DNA of 64,000 bases from the NCBI GenBank assembly GCA_016648135.1, contig JADDOH010003931.1, positions 1 through 64,000 on the forward strand. The letters are read 5' to 3'. The DNA comes from Agrypnia vestita (Eukaryota > Arthropoda > Insecta > Trichoptera > Phryganeidae). Position numbers and translations under genes: made by a program. Positions 1 through 9,449 of this stretch are shown one piece after another (position 1 is the stretch's first letter; the number at the start of each line of letters is the position of its first letter). Below the pieces are notes generated by a model. It made no database searches. It had not been told where the DNA came from and saw only the letters and a list, made by a program, of their open reading frames with translations.

Positions 1-2498
1 CGATTCAGGGCCGACGATATGACCCGAGTGTCCAGACGGTGCGCCCAGACACGGGCCGCGTACGTGATTTGACTCACGTACACCGCCCGATATATCCGGC
101 GCACCGCCGGAGACCTCAGTCCCCAGTCCGCAACACTGACTCGTTTGACCGATAAGAAAAAGTTTGAGGCTCTTTCAGACACCGCCTTGACGTGCGCCAG
201 GAAGGAGCCCGACGTGTCCATCCAGACACCCAAGTACTTAACTATATTCTCGAATTTAACTTTTTGTCCGTTCAATTTTATTATCGGGTCCCTCTCGAAG
301 CGACCCCGTAACATCATGGCGACAGTCTTTTGAGGCGCGAGAGTCAGCTTGTTTCTTATGCACCAGTCGCTGATCATTCCAAGTGCCTTGTTCGCCCTAC
401 GCTCTAATTCGCGCCGACTCTCACCAGACGCCAGTAGCAGAGCGTCATCCGCGTATGCGATCAGTGTGCAACCACATGGCAAAGGCAGAAGAAGAAGATC
501 GTCAAAGAGAATCTTCCACAGAGTTGGGCCGAGCACAGAGCCCTGTGGGCAGCCCATATCCGTGTCTCTGGTGACACTTGTCCCGCCATAGCTCAAGGTA
601 GCGTGTCTGCCACTTAGGTAGCTCTTCAATATTTCTAAGAGATACCTAGGGCACAGCCTCACCTTCAGCTTGGTCAGGATCATATCCCACCATGCATTGT
701 CAAACGCTCCGGATATGTCCAGAAAAACACCCATAGCGTACTTCGTGGACACATTGCCAACCCAGTCCTGTGTATATAAAATGGCGTGCTCCGTGGACAT
801 CCCTCTAACAAAGCCAAACTGCCGGTCGCAGGCAGGCGAGAGTGTTATCTCAAGCCTGTTGCGAATCAGAGTCTCGTACACCTTCCCGATACCGGGAAGG
901 AGCGTGATAGGCCGATACGCTCCTGGGTCTGACCGTAGTTTACCGTTGTTTTTTGGGATGACACACAGCAGGCCATCCTTCCAAGATGCTGGGAACGTTC
1001 TCGCACCTATGCACGCATTAAACATGCATACCACCTCTGGTTTGGCAATCCTCCACACTTGTTTGATAATCACACCGGTGATCCTGTCCACGCCCGGAGC
1101 CTTCGTCGCACCAAGGTTCCTTATAACGCTGTCAACCTCAGCCACCGTTACCAAGGGCGGATCACTGCTGTCATTCAGCATGAGACTGGATGGGACCCCA
1201 GCCATCAATCGGACTTGCCTATGATGGTCGGTATCCCGCCCAGCGTCATGCCGCGGAACCAGTTTGTCCAGAAGTCCTCTAACGGTGTCGGCGAGGCCAG
1301 TCGTGGTTGACTCTCCAAGGAGTATTCCGGAGAGTACCCGAGCCGACCCCTTACCGGCACCGCCAATGAGCCCTGTAATCTTCCAAGGATCGGCGTTTCC
1401 CATCTCCGTGACCCACTTTGTCCAGGATTCTCTTTTTGCCGCCGTTCTTATAGCAGCAGAATATTCGGAGCGTGCTATTCTCAGAGCCTCAGACAAGGCT
1501 TGCCTCCCAACAGCATCTATATCACCACGTCTCAACGCACCGCGTCGACGGTATGCACGACGATAAACGGCCCGTAATCTGTATAATTCACCTGTCCACC
1601 AAGGGGCCTTGGTTGGTTTACCTGGTCTGGTGCGTCCAAGAGATCGGTCAGCCGCCCTGACAACAGCGTCATTAAACCAATCACCTACCCGGGATGGTTC
1701 AGTTATGCACCTTTCGTATAAGTCACGTAATTCTTCTTTCAAACAAATCTCAAACTCTTCCCAGTTCGCGTTCCTTGTTCGGAATCTCCTTTCATTTCTG
1801 GGAATGTCGGGGGGGCTTTTATCGATTCTAAAGGATATCAGACGGTGCTCGGTAGCAACCTCGCAGTCCGACACCCTCCAGTCCCGAATCAGCCCGACTA
1901 CATTATCAGTGCATAATGTGATGTCAATCCAGCTCTCCCCATTGGCGCTGTGAAACGTGCTCATATGCCCAGGCGTGTTCACAATATGGAGCCCTGTTGA
2001 GGCAATGAGATCCTCAACAGTGCTCCTGCGCACACCACCGAGGCCATCCGGGCAACGGTCACCCCAAAGAGGAGAGCGTGCATTGAAGTCACCTCCAACT
2101 ATCACCATTTTCCCTTTCAATTCGTGCAGACATCGAGCCAGCTCCCGGGCGTGTACCTCGATAGGGTCACCGTATTTAAAATATACTGAGATTATGTAAA
2201 GCTCAGAACCGCCTAAGTTGATAGTAGTACACGTTCGATATTCATTTGATAAGTGTTCGAGGTAAAGCGGCTTTAGGATAGCTGTGTCTACAAGGATCCC
2301 AGCACCCGGCATGGGACCCTTTTCCAGCATAATCAGCGGAGACTCTATATACGGTGTTCTGCCACGCCAGGTATTCTGCTCCTGGATGAGTGCCATCGGT
2401 GAGTCATATTTACGTAGAACTTGTTGCACCTCGAGGGTGGCAGCACGCGACCTGCCGACATTTATCTGCAGGACCGTGCATCCCAGGCGTCTAGCCAT
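1..2498 (-). CDS. R1-clade non-LTR retrotransposon ORF2 (endonuclease + reverse transcriptase), 3' end beyond window
   Basis: This ORF makes the enzyme that nicks target DNA and copies the element's RNA into the nick. The first ATG is at 2498, six codons after the ORF1 stop and in the same frame, and about 832 codons run off the left edge. An apurinic-type endonuclease fills roughly residues 1-215: a QEQN motif with the catalytic Glu near residue 40, GGDFNA near 136, and SWID near 189. The reverse transcriptase follows: APGVDRITG, then GCPQGSVLGP near 649, and the catalytic YADD near 681. I checked the frame at eight landmarks and all agree, so no frameshift or stop is visible. The gag-like ORF1 lies immediately upstream. 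R1-clade membership is inferred from the EN-RT wording and the zinc-knuckle ORF1. Because ORF2 is open, this is a fairly young copy; sequence-specific insertion as in rDNA R1 cannot be judged without the 3' end. Confidence 0.93.
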   Translation of the reverse strand, partial: MARRLGCTVLQINVGRSRAATLEVQQVLRKYDSPMALIQEQNTWRGRTPYIESPLIMLEKGPMPGAGILVDTAILKPLYLEHLSNEYRTCTTINLGGSELYIISVYFKYGDPIEVHARELARCLHELKGKMVIVGGDFNARSPLWGDRCPDGLGGVRRSTVEDLIASTGLHIVNTPGHMSTFHSANGESWIDITLCTDNVVGLIRDWRVSDCEVATEHRLISFRIDKSPPDIPRNERRFRTRNANWEEFEICLKEELRDLYERCITEPSRVGDWFNDAVVRAADRSLGRTRPGKPTKAPWWTGELYRLRAVYRRAYRRRGALRRGDIDAVGRQALSEALRIARSEYSAAIRTAAKRESWTKWVTEMGNADPWKITGLIGGAGKGSARVLSGILLGESTTTGLADTVRGLLDKLVPRHDAGRDTDHHRQVRLMAGVPSSLMLNDSSDPPLVTVAEVDSVIRNLGATKAPGVDRITGVIIKQVWRIAKPEVVCMFNACIGARTFPASWKDGLLCVIPKNNGKLRSDPGAYRPITLLPGIGKVYETLIRNRLEITLSPACDRQFGFVRGMSTEHAILYTQDWVGNVSTKYAMGVFLDISGAFDNAWWDMILTKLKVRLCPRYLLEILKSYLSGRHATLSYGGTSVTRDTDMGCPQGSVLGPTLWKILFDDLLLLPLPCGCTLIAYADDALLLASGESRRELERRANKALGMISDWCIRNKLTLAPQKTVAMMLRGRFERDPIIKLNGQKVKFENIVKYLGVWMDTSGSFLAHVKAVSERASNFFLSVKRVSVADWGLRSPAVRRIYRAVYVSQITYAARVWAHRLDTRVISSALN

Positions 2499-2516
2499 AA
2501 TTGGTCTTCTTGTACT

Positions 2517-3931
2517 CTAGCTCCACTGCCGCATTGTATGCCGGGCATGTCCGGTCACCCGTTGGATGAGTCGCCATTTTGTTGAATCGCGTACACGTCG
2601 CACATTTGGCGGGGCCTGTTTATTCGGGCATTGCTCGTCATTGTGTCCCTCAGTGGCGCAGTGTCTGCAGGTCTCTTTAGCAGCCTTGCACGCCCTGCTG
2701 ATATGGCCGTAGAGCTGGCATTTGAAACATCGAGTGGCGCCAATGTAGTCTCGTGCTCTGCATGCGTTCCAGCCAATGAAGCAGTGACCAGAGTCGATGA
2801 TAATCGATCTGGCTTTCGGCGGTAGAGCGTATACACAATTAACAGAGGGGCCATCACGCCGACCAAACATCATTACTCGCTTTGTATTTTTAATAAATTC
2901 CTCTTCGGAGACTTCACACTTTCCACTGAGGTTACTGTTATATATTTCTTTTAGTAGGCTGGATTCGTCCTGCTCACGTGGGACATCATATATTACAATG
3001 CGTGGCAGATGGCCCATCGACTCTCGCACATCTAGCCCTTTGGCCTCAGTTTGGATTTCGCGGCTAAAATGCTCTTGATTCCCTGAGCCGTCTTGGTTTC
3101 AACAAGGATCCCTGCACCTCTCACACGCCGGACCCTGACAGGTTGAAACCCATCGGTCACCGGGTTTAGGATCGCCATGACTGTACTTTTTGTGGCTTCT
3201 GCCGTTTTACCCCCCGGCTCCTTCGGGTATATCACAACGGTAGGCGGTGGTGGACCGGCAACCTTTACAGTGCCATTTATCTTCACTATTTTGCTATTTT
3301 TCGCCCCCCCTGCGTACGAAGGCATCGTCAGCCTTACTCCATCACTCTCGCTGGGGGCCACTGTCGCCTCTTGTATTTTAGAGACCGTTTCCAATGTGGT
3401 TTTCAGCTCAGCAAAGCCCTCCTTGAATAGTCTCTTGTAGGCTGTTGTTTCACCCTGCAGCCTCTCCGTGTTCGCTACGAGCTCTGACACTAGGACCATT
3501 AGGTCGAGATGGCACGCGGTGATCCTGGCCCGTTGGTCACTGTTCAACTTAGGTTTCTCCTCGAAACAGATTTTCTCTACCGTTGTTAACAGGTCTCTAA
3601 TATGAGTAATATATCCAGGTACTGGCGCAGTGGTGGTCTCTGTGGTGTCCATGTCCTGAGTCGGTGCTAACGACATCAAAGATTCCTCCAGTCGTTTTAG
3701 TTTCTTGGCTCTTCGGCCGCTGGGAGCTGGCACTAGGATTTCTTCCGTTAGTCTCCTCGGCGACAAGTCGCCAGGCATCGACGAAGATCTCGCTTCCCTA
3801 TGTGGAGACTGCACGATGGGCGCGATCGGTGCGTATGTCTCTCTACTGACAGGCTCTCCTACTCTGAAGCTCGCCAGGCTGGTGCCCGCGATCGGCTGTT
3901 CTTTACTGCCTTTGGACGGAGTCTTGGACAT
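2517..3931 (-). pseudogene. R1-clade ORF1 (gag-like, zinc-knuckle RNA-binding protein), one frameshift
   Basis: This is the nucleocapsid-like protein that packages element RNA. The first part (3931 to 3032, 299 codons) has a Pro/Ser-rich N-terminus, a helical middle and a basic C-terminus ending in KLRPKG followed by TAG. The second part resumes in another frame at about 3029 and carries two CCHC knuckles, CFKCQLYGHISRAC and CRHCATEGHNDEQC, then ends at TAG 2519-2517. The two parts join cleanly if one base is missing near 3034, so I call a single-base deletion rather than programmed shifting. The second part, its stop and ORF2 share one frame, six codons apart. Gag-like ORF1 proteins of this layout are usual in the R1 and Jockey groups. 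Confidence 0.85.
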
Positions 3932-4442
3932 TGTCCACGGGTTCGCACCACAATTATAGCTAGTGTAGTGATTTGATATTACTCAGAGATATACATACGA
4001 AAAACAAAAGTATATTTATTATTATAAGATTATTGTCACAAAAAATTTTTTTTACGAAAACAAACAGAAAAATAACAAAATAAATTTAGATGTTGTAAAC
4101 AGGATAAACAGAATAAGCTATCAATTATTATCACCAATGATTGATACTTAAAAGTACGAGAACCCCAGGGAAGAAGGGAGGCTCCCCTGGAGTTTTTTAC
4201 GCGTGGTAACTCACGCAGAGCACTTGTTTTTTAACAATATACCGATTAAACAACACTTTCGGGTCAATTTTCACAAAAGAGGGCATTTCACTATGGGAGC
4301 TTTATTATTGCTGCCAGGAGCGAAACTGAAAGTGTCCGCACACGCCGGGCGCTGGGACTGAACATTCGCCTCGGTAAAAGTCAAACATAGTGACCAAAAC
4401 CTCGCGAAAAATCGTGGTGAACGTGACTTGTGCGCAACTCAC
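3932..4442. other. 5' side of the R1-clade element and host intron
   Basis: No coding sequence is visible. The part next to ORF1 should be the element's 5' untranslated region, but its outer edge cannot be placed. At 4164-4191 there is a short inverted repeat, CCAGGG with CCCTGG, followed on the plus strand by a run of T. This could also be a scrap of an oppositely oriented element's 3' end. Confidence 0.4.
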
Positions 4443-4625
4443 CGCTGTCCGTGTCCCTGGCCATGATGTCCAGCCCCCAGGTCCGGGAGGCGCAGGTGCC
4501 GGAGTCCAGGTAGCCCTGGCAGTCCCCGCGGAAGTCGTGCCGCAGCGAGGGCCTGCTCCTGTCCGAGCTGATGCGGCCGCCCGTCTCCACGTACACGTAG
4601 GCGCTCAGCGTGCTCGGCTCCAGAC
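4443..4625 (-). CDS. Internal exon of an unidentified host gene
   Basis: This 183-bp exon is far more GC-rich than its surroundings. On the minus strand it follows a TTGCAG acceptor (AG at 4627-4626) and is followed by a GTGAGT donor (4442-4437). It is open in one frame, has phase 1 at both ends, and encodes 61 codons of non-repetitive protein containing AYVYVETGGRISSDR, two cysteines (GDCQGYLDSGTC) and WGLDIMARDTDS. The symmetric phase means it could be skipped without shifting the frame, as in many extracellular-domain proteins. I do not recognise the family; the two cysteines and mixed composition would suit a secreted or extracellular domain. It does not resemble any transposon protein I know. 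Neighbouring exons are not visible, so introns here are long and filled with mobile elements. Confidence 0.72.
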
Positions 4626-5150
4626 CTGCAACACCGACGGGCAACTCAACTTCTGGACGTAACTTGATGGAAACTCTGTCACGCGATGTCAGGGAGGATT
4701 AGACATCATTTGTGCTATGAACGCCGAGAACGATAAACCGCATGGGAATTTGCTGACAGCAAGAATGTGCTGATTGGTGATTCGAGCTTCAAGTTTTGAC
4801 ACTTTTTTCTACTCTGGAGCACAAGCAATGAAGACAGCCAACGATTGTTGGATACATGAAGCACAAAAAGAAAGAATATGAAAAAAGTAGACGTATAAAG
4901 CAAGTTATCGTGTTTAATAGATCCCAGTACATGATTTCCGTATTTGCTCTCGATTTGCTAAATTTAACGTAAACTTATTAAATCATTCTGCAAAACCCAT
5001 AGCTAAACAGACTTTTAATCATTTTTTTATGATAGATCCGTTTACTCTTGAAGCATTTCCTTAAAAACGTATGTACAAAAAATATATTGTTATAACATAA
5101 AAAAAATTATAACCCCGAAACACTAAGAATGTTCTTAGGTTTTCACGGCC
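4626..5150. other. AT-rich intron or intergenic DNA, nothing recognised
   Basis: After the short pyrimidine-containing tract before the exon acceptor, I see no ORF of protein-like composition, no tandem repeat and no terminal repeat. Confidence 0.5.
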
Positions 5151-5200
5151 ACTCAGAATCTTCATGTTTGTGTTTACTGGGGTATTATGCCGTGTTGTTA

Positions 5201-5249
5201 CGACCTTTCGGGCCGACGTTTCGGATCCCATTGCAGGGTCCATCATCAG
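5201..5249 (-). ncRNA. Hammerhead-like core in Penelope copy 1 tail
   Basis: On the minus strand CTGATGA (5249-5243) is followed by a hairpin that can pair GGA..CCC with GGG(A)TCC, then GAAAC (5222-5218), then a second stem-loop with CGAAA in its loop and CGTA after it. This is the box order of a hammerhead ribozyme, and hammerhead motifs are documented in the terminal repeats of Penelope-like elements. Stem III here needs a three-base bulge and stem I is not obvious, so activity is uncertain. Confidence 0.55.
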
Positions 5250-5283
5250 GGCTGATGTGTTGTCGTGAATGTTGGTGTTGTGG

Positions 5284-6333
5284 TTAAGTATCGGCTTGCA
5301 ATACCGTGCCGAAGTCATGATGTGTTGTATTGTGTTGTATGTATGATTCATCTGTTGTCTGATCACTATCTCTGCGGAGTCTGTGACGAGAATGACTTTG
5401 AAGCGCCGGATACCAAGATGTTTTTAATTTGAGACCATCATCTCTATTAATGTTTATCGGATGCTTGTAGATTTCTAGTGCTTCCTTGATAAGACGCGCA
5501 TGGTGACTCTTAGGCTTTCCAAGGATTTTCGGTTCGAATGCAAAATGATGGCCGGTATCCAGAAAATGCTCAGCCAGTGCTGATTTTTCTGGATGACCGA
5601 GTTTGCATGCCCGTTTGTGCTCGTTGACCCTTTTGGAAATGGTACGCGCCGTTTGTCCCACGTATACTTTATCGCAGTCTTGACAATCGAGTCTATACAC
5701 ACCGTCTGTTTCTAAGCGATCTCGATCCTTCGCTGATCTCAACATATCCTTAATTTTGGAGTTGGTACCAAAAACTGTCTTAATATCTCTTTTCTTGAGA
5801 GCTCTGGCAATTCTGTCTGTAACGCTTTGGACAAAAGGCAGAAAGGCGATGCCTTTGCACTCAGGTTCTGTATGTTTTTCAGGGCGAACAGACCTCGTAC
5901 TTATGACGCGTTGTATCTGTCGCTTCTGGTAACCATTGCCTTCCAGTGCGTCGCTGAGTGTTATCATTTCCTCCTGTAGATATTCATCTTGGCATATCCT
6001 TTTGGCCCTCGTGGCCAAAGTGTTGATGAGACCTCTTTTTTGAGCAGGATGATGGTGGGAATTCGCCTGTAGATAACGGTTTGTATGCGTAGGCTTCCTA
6101 TAAACTCTGTGTCCGAAACTCCCATCAGCTTTCTTTTTTATTTCAACATCAAGAAAAGGCAGCACGTTGTCTTTCTCTATCTCCATGGTGAACTTCAGGT
6201 TGTTATGTAGTGAATTAAGGTGCTCCAAAAAATCACCTAGTTTGTCTTCACCATGCGGCCAGATTGCAAACACGTCATCGACGTATCTCCACCAGACCTT
6301 CGGAGTAAAGGATGCTGTGTCCAGTGCTGTTTC
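5284..6333 (-). CDS. Penelope-like RT (C-terminal part) + GIY-YIG endonuclease, N-terminally truncated
   Basis: The protein primes and copies element RNA and cuts target DNA with its own GIY-YIG nuclease. In about 350 codons I see PKVWWRYVDDVFAIW (RT catalytic Asp pair), then VLPFLDVEI, the linker, and the nuclease block GVYRLDCQDCDKVYVGQTAR with the Cys pair and YVG typical of Penelope-like nucleases. ISKRVNEHKRACK and AEHFLDTGHHF follow, with the conserved His and the Glu of RLIKEALEI. An in-frame TAA stands at 6336-6334, immediately before the homologous start, so the ORF is a fragment with no start of its own. A GTG at 6273 is only an in-frame Val. Confidence 0.88.
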   Translation of the reverse strand, partial: ETALDTASFTPKVWWRYVDDVFAIWPHGEDKLGDFLEHLNSLHNNLKFTMEIEKDNVLPFLDVEIKKKADGSFGHRVYRKPTHTNRYLQANSHHHPAQKRGLINTLATRAKRICQDEYLQEEMITLSDALEGNGYQKRQIQRVISTRSVRPEKHTEPECKGIAFLPFVQSVTDRIARALKKRDIKTVFGTNSKIKDMLRSAKDRDRLETDGVYRLDCQDCDKVYVGQTARTISKRVNEHKRACKLGHPEKSALAEHFLDTGHHFAFEPKILGKPKSHHARLIKEALEIYKHPININRDDGLKLKTSWYPALQSHSRHRLRRDSDQTTDESYIQHNTTHHDFGTVLQADT

Positions 6334-6345
6334 TTATTTTTTGTG

Positions 6346-7019
6346 TCAGCGACGCACTGGAGGGCAATGGTTACCAGAAGCGACAGATACAACGCGTCAT
6401 AAGAACGAGGTCTGTTCGCCCTGAAAAACATACAGAACCTGAGTGCAAAGGCATCGCCTTTCTGCCTTTTGTCCAAAGCGTTACAGACAGAATTGCCAGA
6501 GCTCTCAAGAAAAGAGACATCAAGACAGTTTTTGGTACCAACTCCAAAATCAAATATATGTTGAGATCAGCGAAGGATCGAGATCGCTTAGAAACAGACG
6601 GTGTATATAGATTCGATTGTCAAGACTGCGATAAAGTATACGTGGGACAAACGGCACGTACCATTTCCAAAAGGGTCAACGAGCACAAACGGGCATGCAA
6701 ACTCGGTCATCCAGAAAAATCAGCACTGGCTGAGCATTTTCTGGATACCGGCCATCATTTTGCATTCGAACCGAAAATCCTTGGAAAGCCTAAGAGTCAC
6801 CATGCGCGTCTTATCAAGGAAGCACTAGAAATCTACAAGCATCCGATAAACATTAATAGAGATGATGGTCTCAAATTAAAAACATCTTGGTATCCGGCGC
6901 TTCAAAGTCATTCTCGTCGCAGACTCCGCAGAGATAGTGATCAGACAACAGATGAATCATACATACAACACAATACAACACATCATGACTTCGGCACGGT
7001 ATTGCAAGCCGATACTTAA
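6346..7019 (+). CDS. Penelope-like GIY-YIG endonuclease fragment
   Basis: An open reading frame of about 224 codons holds the linker SDALEGNGYQKRQIQRV and the whole C-terminal GIY-YIG nuclease; it lacks all RT motifs. Differences from copy 1 are conservative or point changes: S/R after RVI, D/Y after KIK, L/F in the GVYR block, H/R near the C-terminus. With no start codon of its own in a promoter context, expression is unlikely unless the inverted copy supplies one. Confidence 0.85.
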
Positions 7020-7053
7020 CCACAACACCAACATTCAAGATAACACATCAGCC

Positions 7054-7104
7054 CTGATGATGGACCCTGCAATGGGATCCGAAACGTCGGCCCGAAAGGT
7101 CGTA
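7054..7104 (+). ncRNA. Hammerhead-like core in Penelope copy 2 tail
   Basis: This is the same CTGATGA - hairpin - GAAAC - hairpin - CGTAA series as in copy 1, with identical core bases. CTGATGA is at 7054-7060 and GAAAC at 7081-7085. Conservation of every core base in both copies fits either recent duplication or selection for function. Confidence 0.55.
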
Positions 7105-7145
7105 ACAACACGGCATAATACCCCAGTAAACACAAACTTGAAGAC

Positions 7146-7510
7146 TCATTTGTCGTTGTCGTTTAGCTCTCTATAAGTCGTTTGCAGAAGTATTAGTGAT
7201 CTAGCGATCGAATTCAAAACATTCAGGTCTCCTCTTTTAATTGCTATGTAGATCATGCACATACGTGTATAATTTAGGAAATACAGCGGTACGAAGTCCA
7301 TCATTTTGAATAACCCTATGAAGGTAAACACATTGGTAATCTTGTGTCATTTATATAAATTGTGATTTTTATTTGAAAAGAGAATATTGTACTTTTTTCT
7401 TCTTCTTCTTTTAATACGTGCTTGTGAGTCATTGTCATTAAAGAAACGCAATAAATATTTGACTTGTTAAATTTGTAACCAAAGTACAACTTAAAAAATA
7501 CATACAATAA
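7146..7510. other. AT-rich flank, nothing recognised
   Basis: There is no protein-like ORF and no repeat structure beyond short homopolymer runs and a TTC microsatellite near 7397-7410. Confidence 0.4.
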
Positions 7511-7511
7511 G

Positions 7512-7610
7512 GTTCCCTTAGTCCATTTGGCAAGACGTTGACTTATCATCCCGGAGTTTCGGGTGCATTACCGCCAAGGTCACAATAAATATTTGTCACC
7601 TTTTACTGCC
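7512..7610 (+). mobile_element. Degenerate tRNA-derived SINE
   Basis: TTAGTCCATTTGG resembles a Pol III box A and GGGTGCATTACC a decayed box B. The following AAGGTCACAATAAAT matches the body start of the better preserved SINE at 9258, so this is an older copy of that family. Confidence 0.5.
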
Positions 7611-9250
7611 ATAATTCCAGAAATAATTACCAGTGAAATTCTGTGATCAGAATATTAAAGATTAGTAATGAACATGGTTATATGGTTAACATTTTCAATG
7701 ACAATCTAGTGAAAATAAAGTTATAAAATTTTGGTCGTGGTATTTTTTCCTCAATATTAAGATATTTTTTTATTTAATTCAGTCCATACAAAATTTGTAG
7801 GTACATGGTGCGCATTTGGAGTACATACAACCTGATCATTCGTAAGTACTTTATGAAAATATAAACTTAGAACAGGAAATTGTTGTGAATCGACGTGTTA
7901 TGGAGAAACCCGATCACCACGGCGGAAGTCCTATAAATCATCAGCAAAAACTCTCTGAAAGGCGTTTGCGAACAGATGACGAATGTGACCCAAAGACTTT
8001 CTAAATGATCAAATTTGCCAAGTCATAATAATTTCGTAGAGGTCGGCTCTTCGATTAATGAACGACTATAAAAAACGCATGCCTAAACATATTCCATTGA
8101 TGGAAGAAAATACTGGCGATAGATCAGTATTGCGTTACTAACAGTTGCCTCCTGAGTCATGATACGTCGCTGTCATCCCCATTAGACTGCGAGGGTTGCC
8201 TTTTCCAGGTCATCTTCGGGCTAAAGTTGTGCCCAGAGTAATCTCTTTTTTTGACACCTGAGCCCTTCCACCTCCCTCTCCTCTCTAATCTCCACCATTA
8301 CCTTCACTTAAAAAAACCTGATTTCTGTAGTTGTGTATTTTAAATCATTTTAAGCAACGCTTGGAAATGATACGGACCTGTCGAAACGAGTGGAGAATTT
8401 AATTACTTAAAATCAGTTACAATTTTATTTATTTATTTATTAATAATACACGCCCTGAATTGATCATTTACATACCTAATATAAAACTCAAAGTGTTCAA
8501 GTAGCATAGCCATCTAAGTACATAAAAAAATTCCAAAAAATGAAAAAATATTAACAATTTACAAACAATTAGTAATACATACATATGAAGAAAATGATAA
8601 CAAATGAAATAAACAAGATAAATATAATAAATAATAGTTTGAGTACATGGTAAAACCATGCAGTAGAAGATAAGTACGAGTATGTTTTTTATATTTTGTA
8701 ATGTACGAACATTAAATATATCAACTGAGCTATATGGTATAGATGTAATCTTGGTATAGGTGAATTCACAAATTATGTAATTCACATAAAATAGCTCGCC
8801 CTGTCGCCAAAAACCAACCGCCCATATACCTATATTTGATAAACTCTTCAAAATCTTTCTCATTCTTCTTCTTCTTCAAATTCTTATCATAATAAAATTA
8901 GAAATAATTAATAATACCTTATTCGGTCTTCCATATATACTCTAGTCTAGTTTTGGTGCTTTTCTCCTGAAGTTCTTAATTTGGGGGATGACTTTCTCCA
9001 GATATGCATACACATATGGGTAGACCACTTTCCTGGTATTCAGAGCCATTTTCAAAGCCTTTGGTTGTCATCATTATATTTTTCATTACTTTTTCTTGTT
9101 AGGCTTTTCATTTAAGCAATATTGAAGTCAGTCTGAAGGTGAAGAATGATTAATACATCATAAATGTATGACATAAGATGTTAAAATAAAGTATGGAAAA
9201 GAATATTTTCAAATTAACTACCAGAGGTCCCCAGTAACCAACACAGTTGC
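7611..9250. other. AT-rich, gene-free stretch
   Basis: I see no coding sequence. An open frame on the minus strand at 8468-8863 is low-complexity, rich in Ile/Leu/Tyr/Phe from AT-rich DNA, and I do not regard it as a gene. A pyrimidine-rich tract lies near 8260-8300 and an ATTT microsatellite near 8425-8445. Confidence 0.5.
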
Positions 9251-9257
9251 ATAGAGA

Positions 9258-9440
9258 AGCGGCCCTCGTGGCCCAGTGGGTATGACACTGGCTTCTTACA
9301 CAGTAGGTTCGGGTTCGATTCCCGGTGAGGTCACAATTAATCTATGTGATTTACTCAAGCCTGGGGGTTTTGTCATGTGTTTCGCTTCTGTAAGTATGCC
9401 TCTTGGTCTGCAGAAGCGTAAATAAAATAAAAAAGAAGCA
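9258..9440 (+). mobile_element. tRNA-derived SINE
   Basis: A tRNA-like head carries box A TGGCCCAGTGG and box B GGTTCGATTCC, both matching the Pol III internal promoter consensus. The anticodon region is not a normal tRNA and no 3' acceptor stem closes, so this is a SINE and not a tRNA gene. A unique body of about 100 bp follows and ends in an A-rich tail (AAATAAAATAAAAAAG). It would be copied by a partner LINE supplied in trans. Confidence 0.8.
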
Positions 9441-9449
9441 TAGAAGTAT

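Larger units (their letters stand above)
5155..6333 (-). mobile_element. Penelope-like element, copy 1 (5'-truncated)
   Basis: This is the minus-strand member of a head-to-head pair. Its coding part (6333 to 5284) starts inside the reverse transcriptase just before RYVDDVFAIW, with YVDD at 6285-6274, and continues through the RT thumb into a C-terminal GIY-YIG endonuclease, then a TAA stop at 5286-5284. Everything 5' of the RT palm core is missing, as is common for Penelope-like insertions. The 3' noncoding tail (5283-5155) carries the hammerhead-like core listed separately and ends with a CCCCAGTAAACACAAAC-type sequence shared with copy 2. The coding part has no internal stop, so the insertion is recent. 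Confidence 0.9.
6346..7145 (+). mobile_element. Penelope-like element, copy 2 (more strongly 5'-truncated, inverted)
   Basis: This copy repeats the last 800 bp of copy 1 in the opposite orientation. Homology begins at TCAGCGACGCACTGGA (6346), inside the RT-nuclease linker, and runs through the GIY-YIG domain (GVYRFDCQDCDKVYVGQTAR) to TAA at 7017-7019, then the same 3' tail. The two copies differ at only four or five residues over about 240, near 98 percent identity. The junction between the two 5' ends lies within 6334-6346. Head-to-head and tandem arrangements are well known for Penelope-like elements. Confidence 0.88.

Noticed and set aside
145..1953. Series of plus-strand open frames at the left edge
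   Set aside because: They are shadows of the minus-strand ORF2, whose motifs (QEQN, GGDFNA, GCPQGSVLGP, YADD) all fall in one frame.
1..3959. Telomere-specific TRAS/SART-type element
   Set aside because: The clade is compatible, but the element lies about 500 bp from a host exon and there is no telomere repeat next to it.
4164..4200. Rho-independent terminator (hairpin plus T run)
   Set aside because: There is no bacterial context; it is more likely part of a retroelement untranslated region.
4390..4662. Plus-strand 90-codon frame rich in Ala, Pro, Gly and Val
   Set aside because: It is the shadow of the minus-strand exon; the splice signals and balanced composition are on the minus strand.
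8468..8863. 131-codon minus-strand ORF as a membrane protein
   Set aside because: Ile/Leu/Tyr/Phe-rich sequence is what AT-rich DNA encodes by chance; no start context, homology or splice sites.
9258..9330. tRNA gene
   Set aside because: Box A and B are good, but no acceptor stem or proper anticodon arm forms, and a SINE body with A-rich tail follows.
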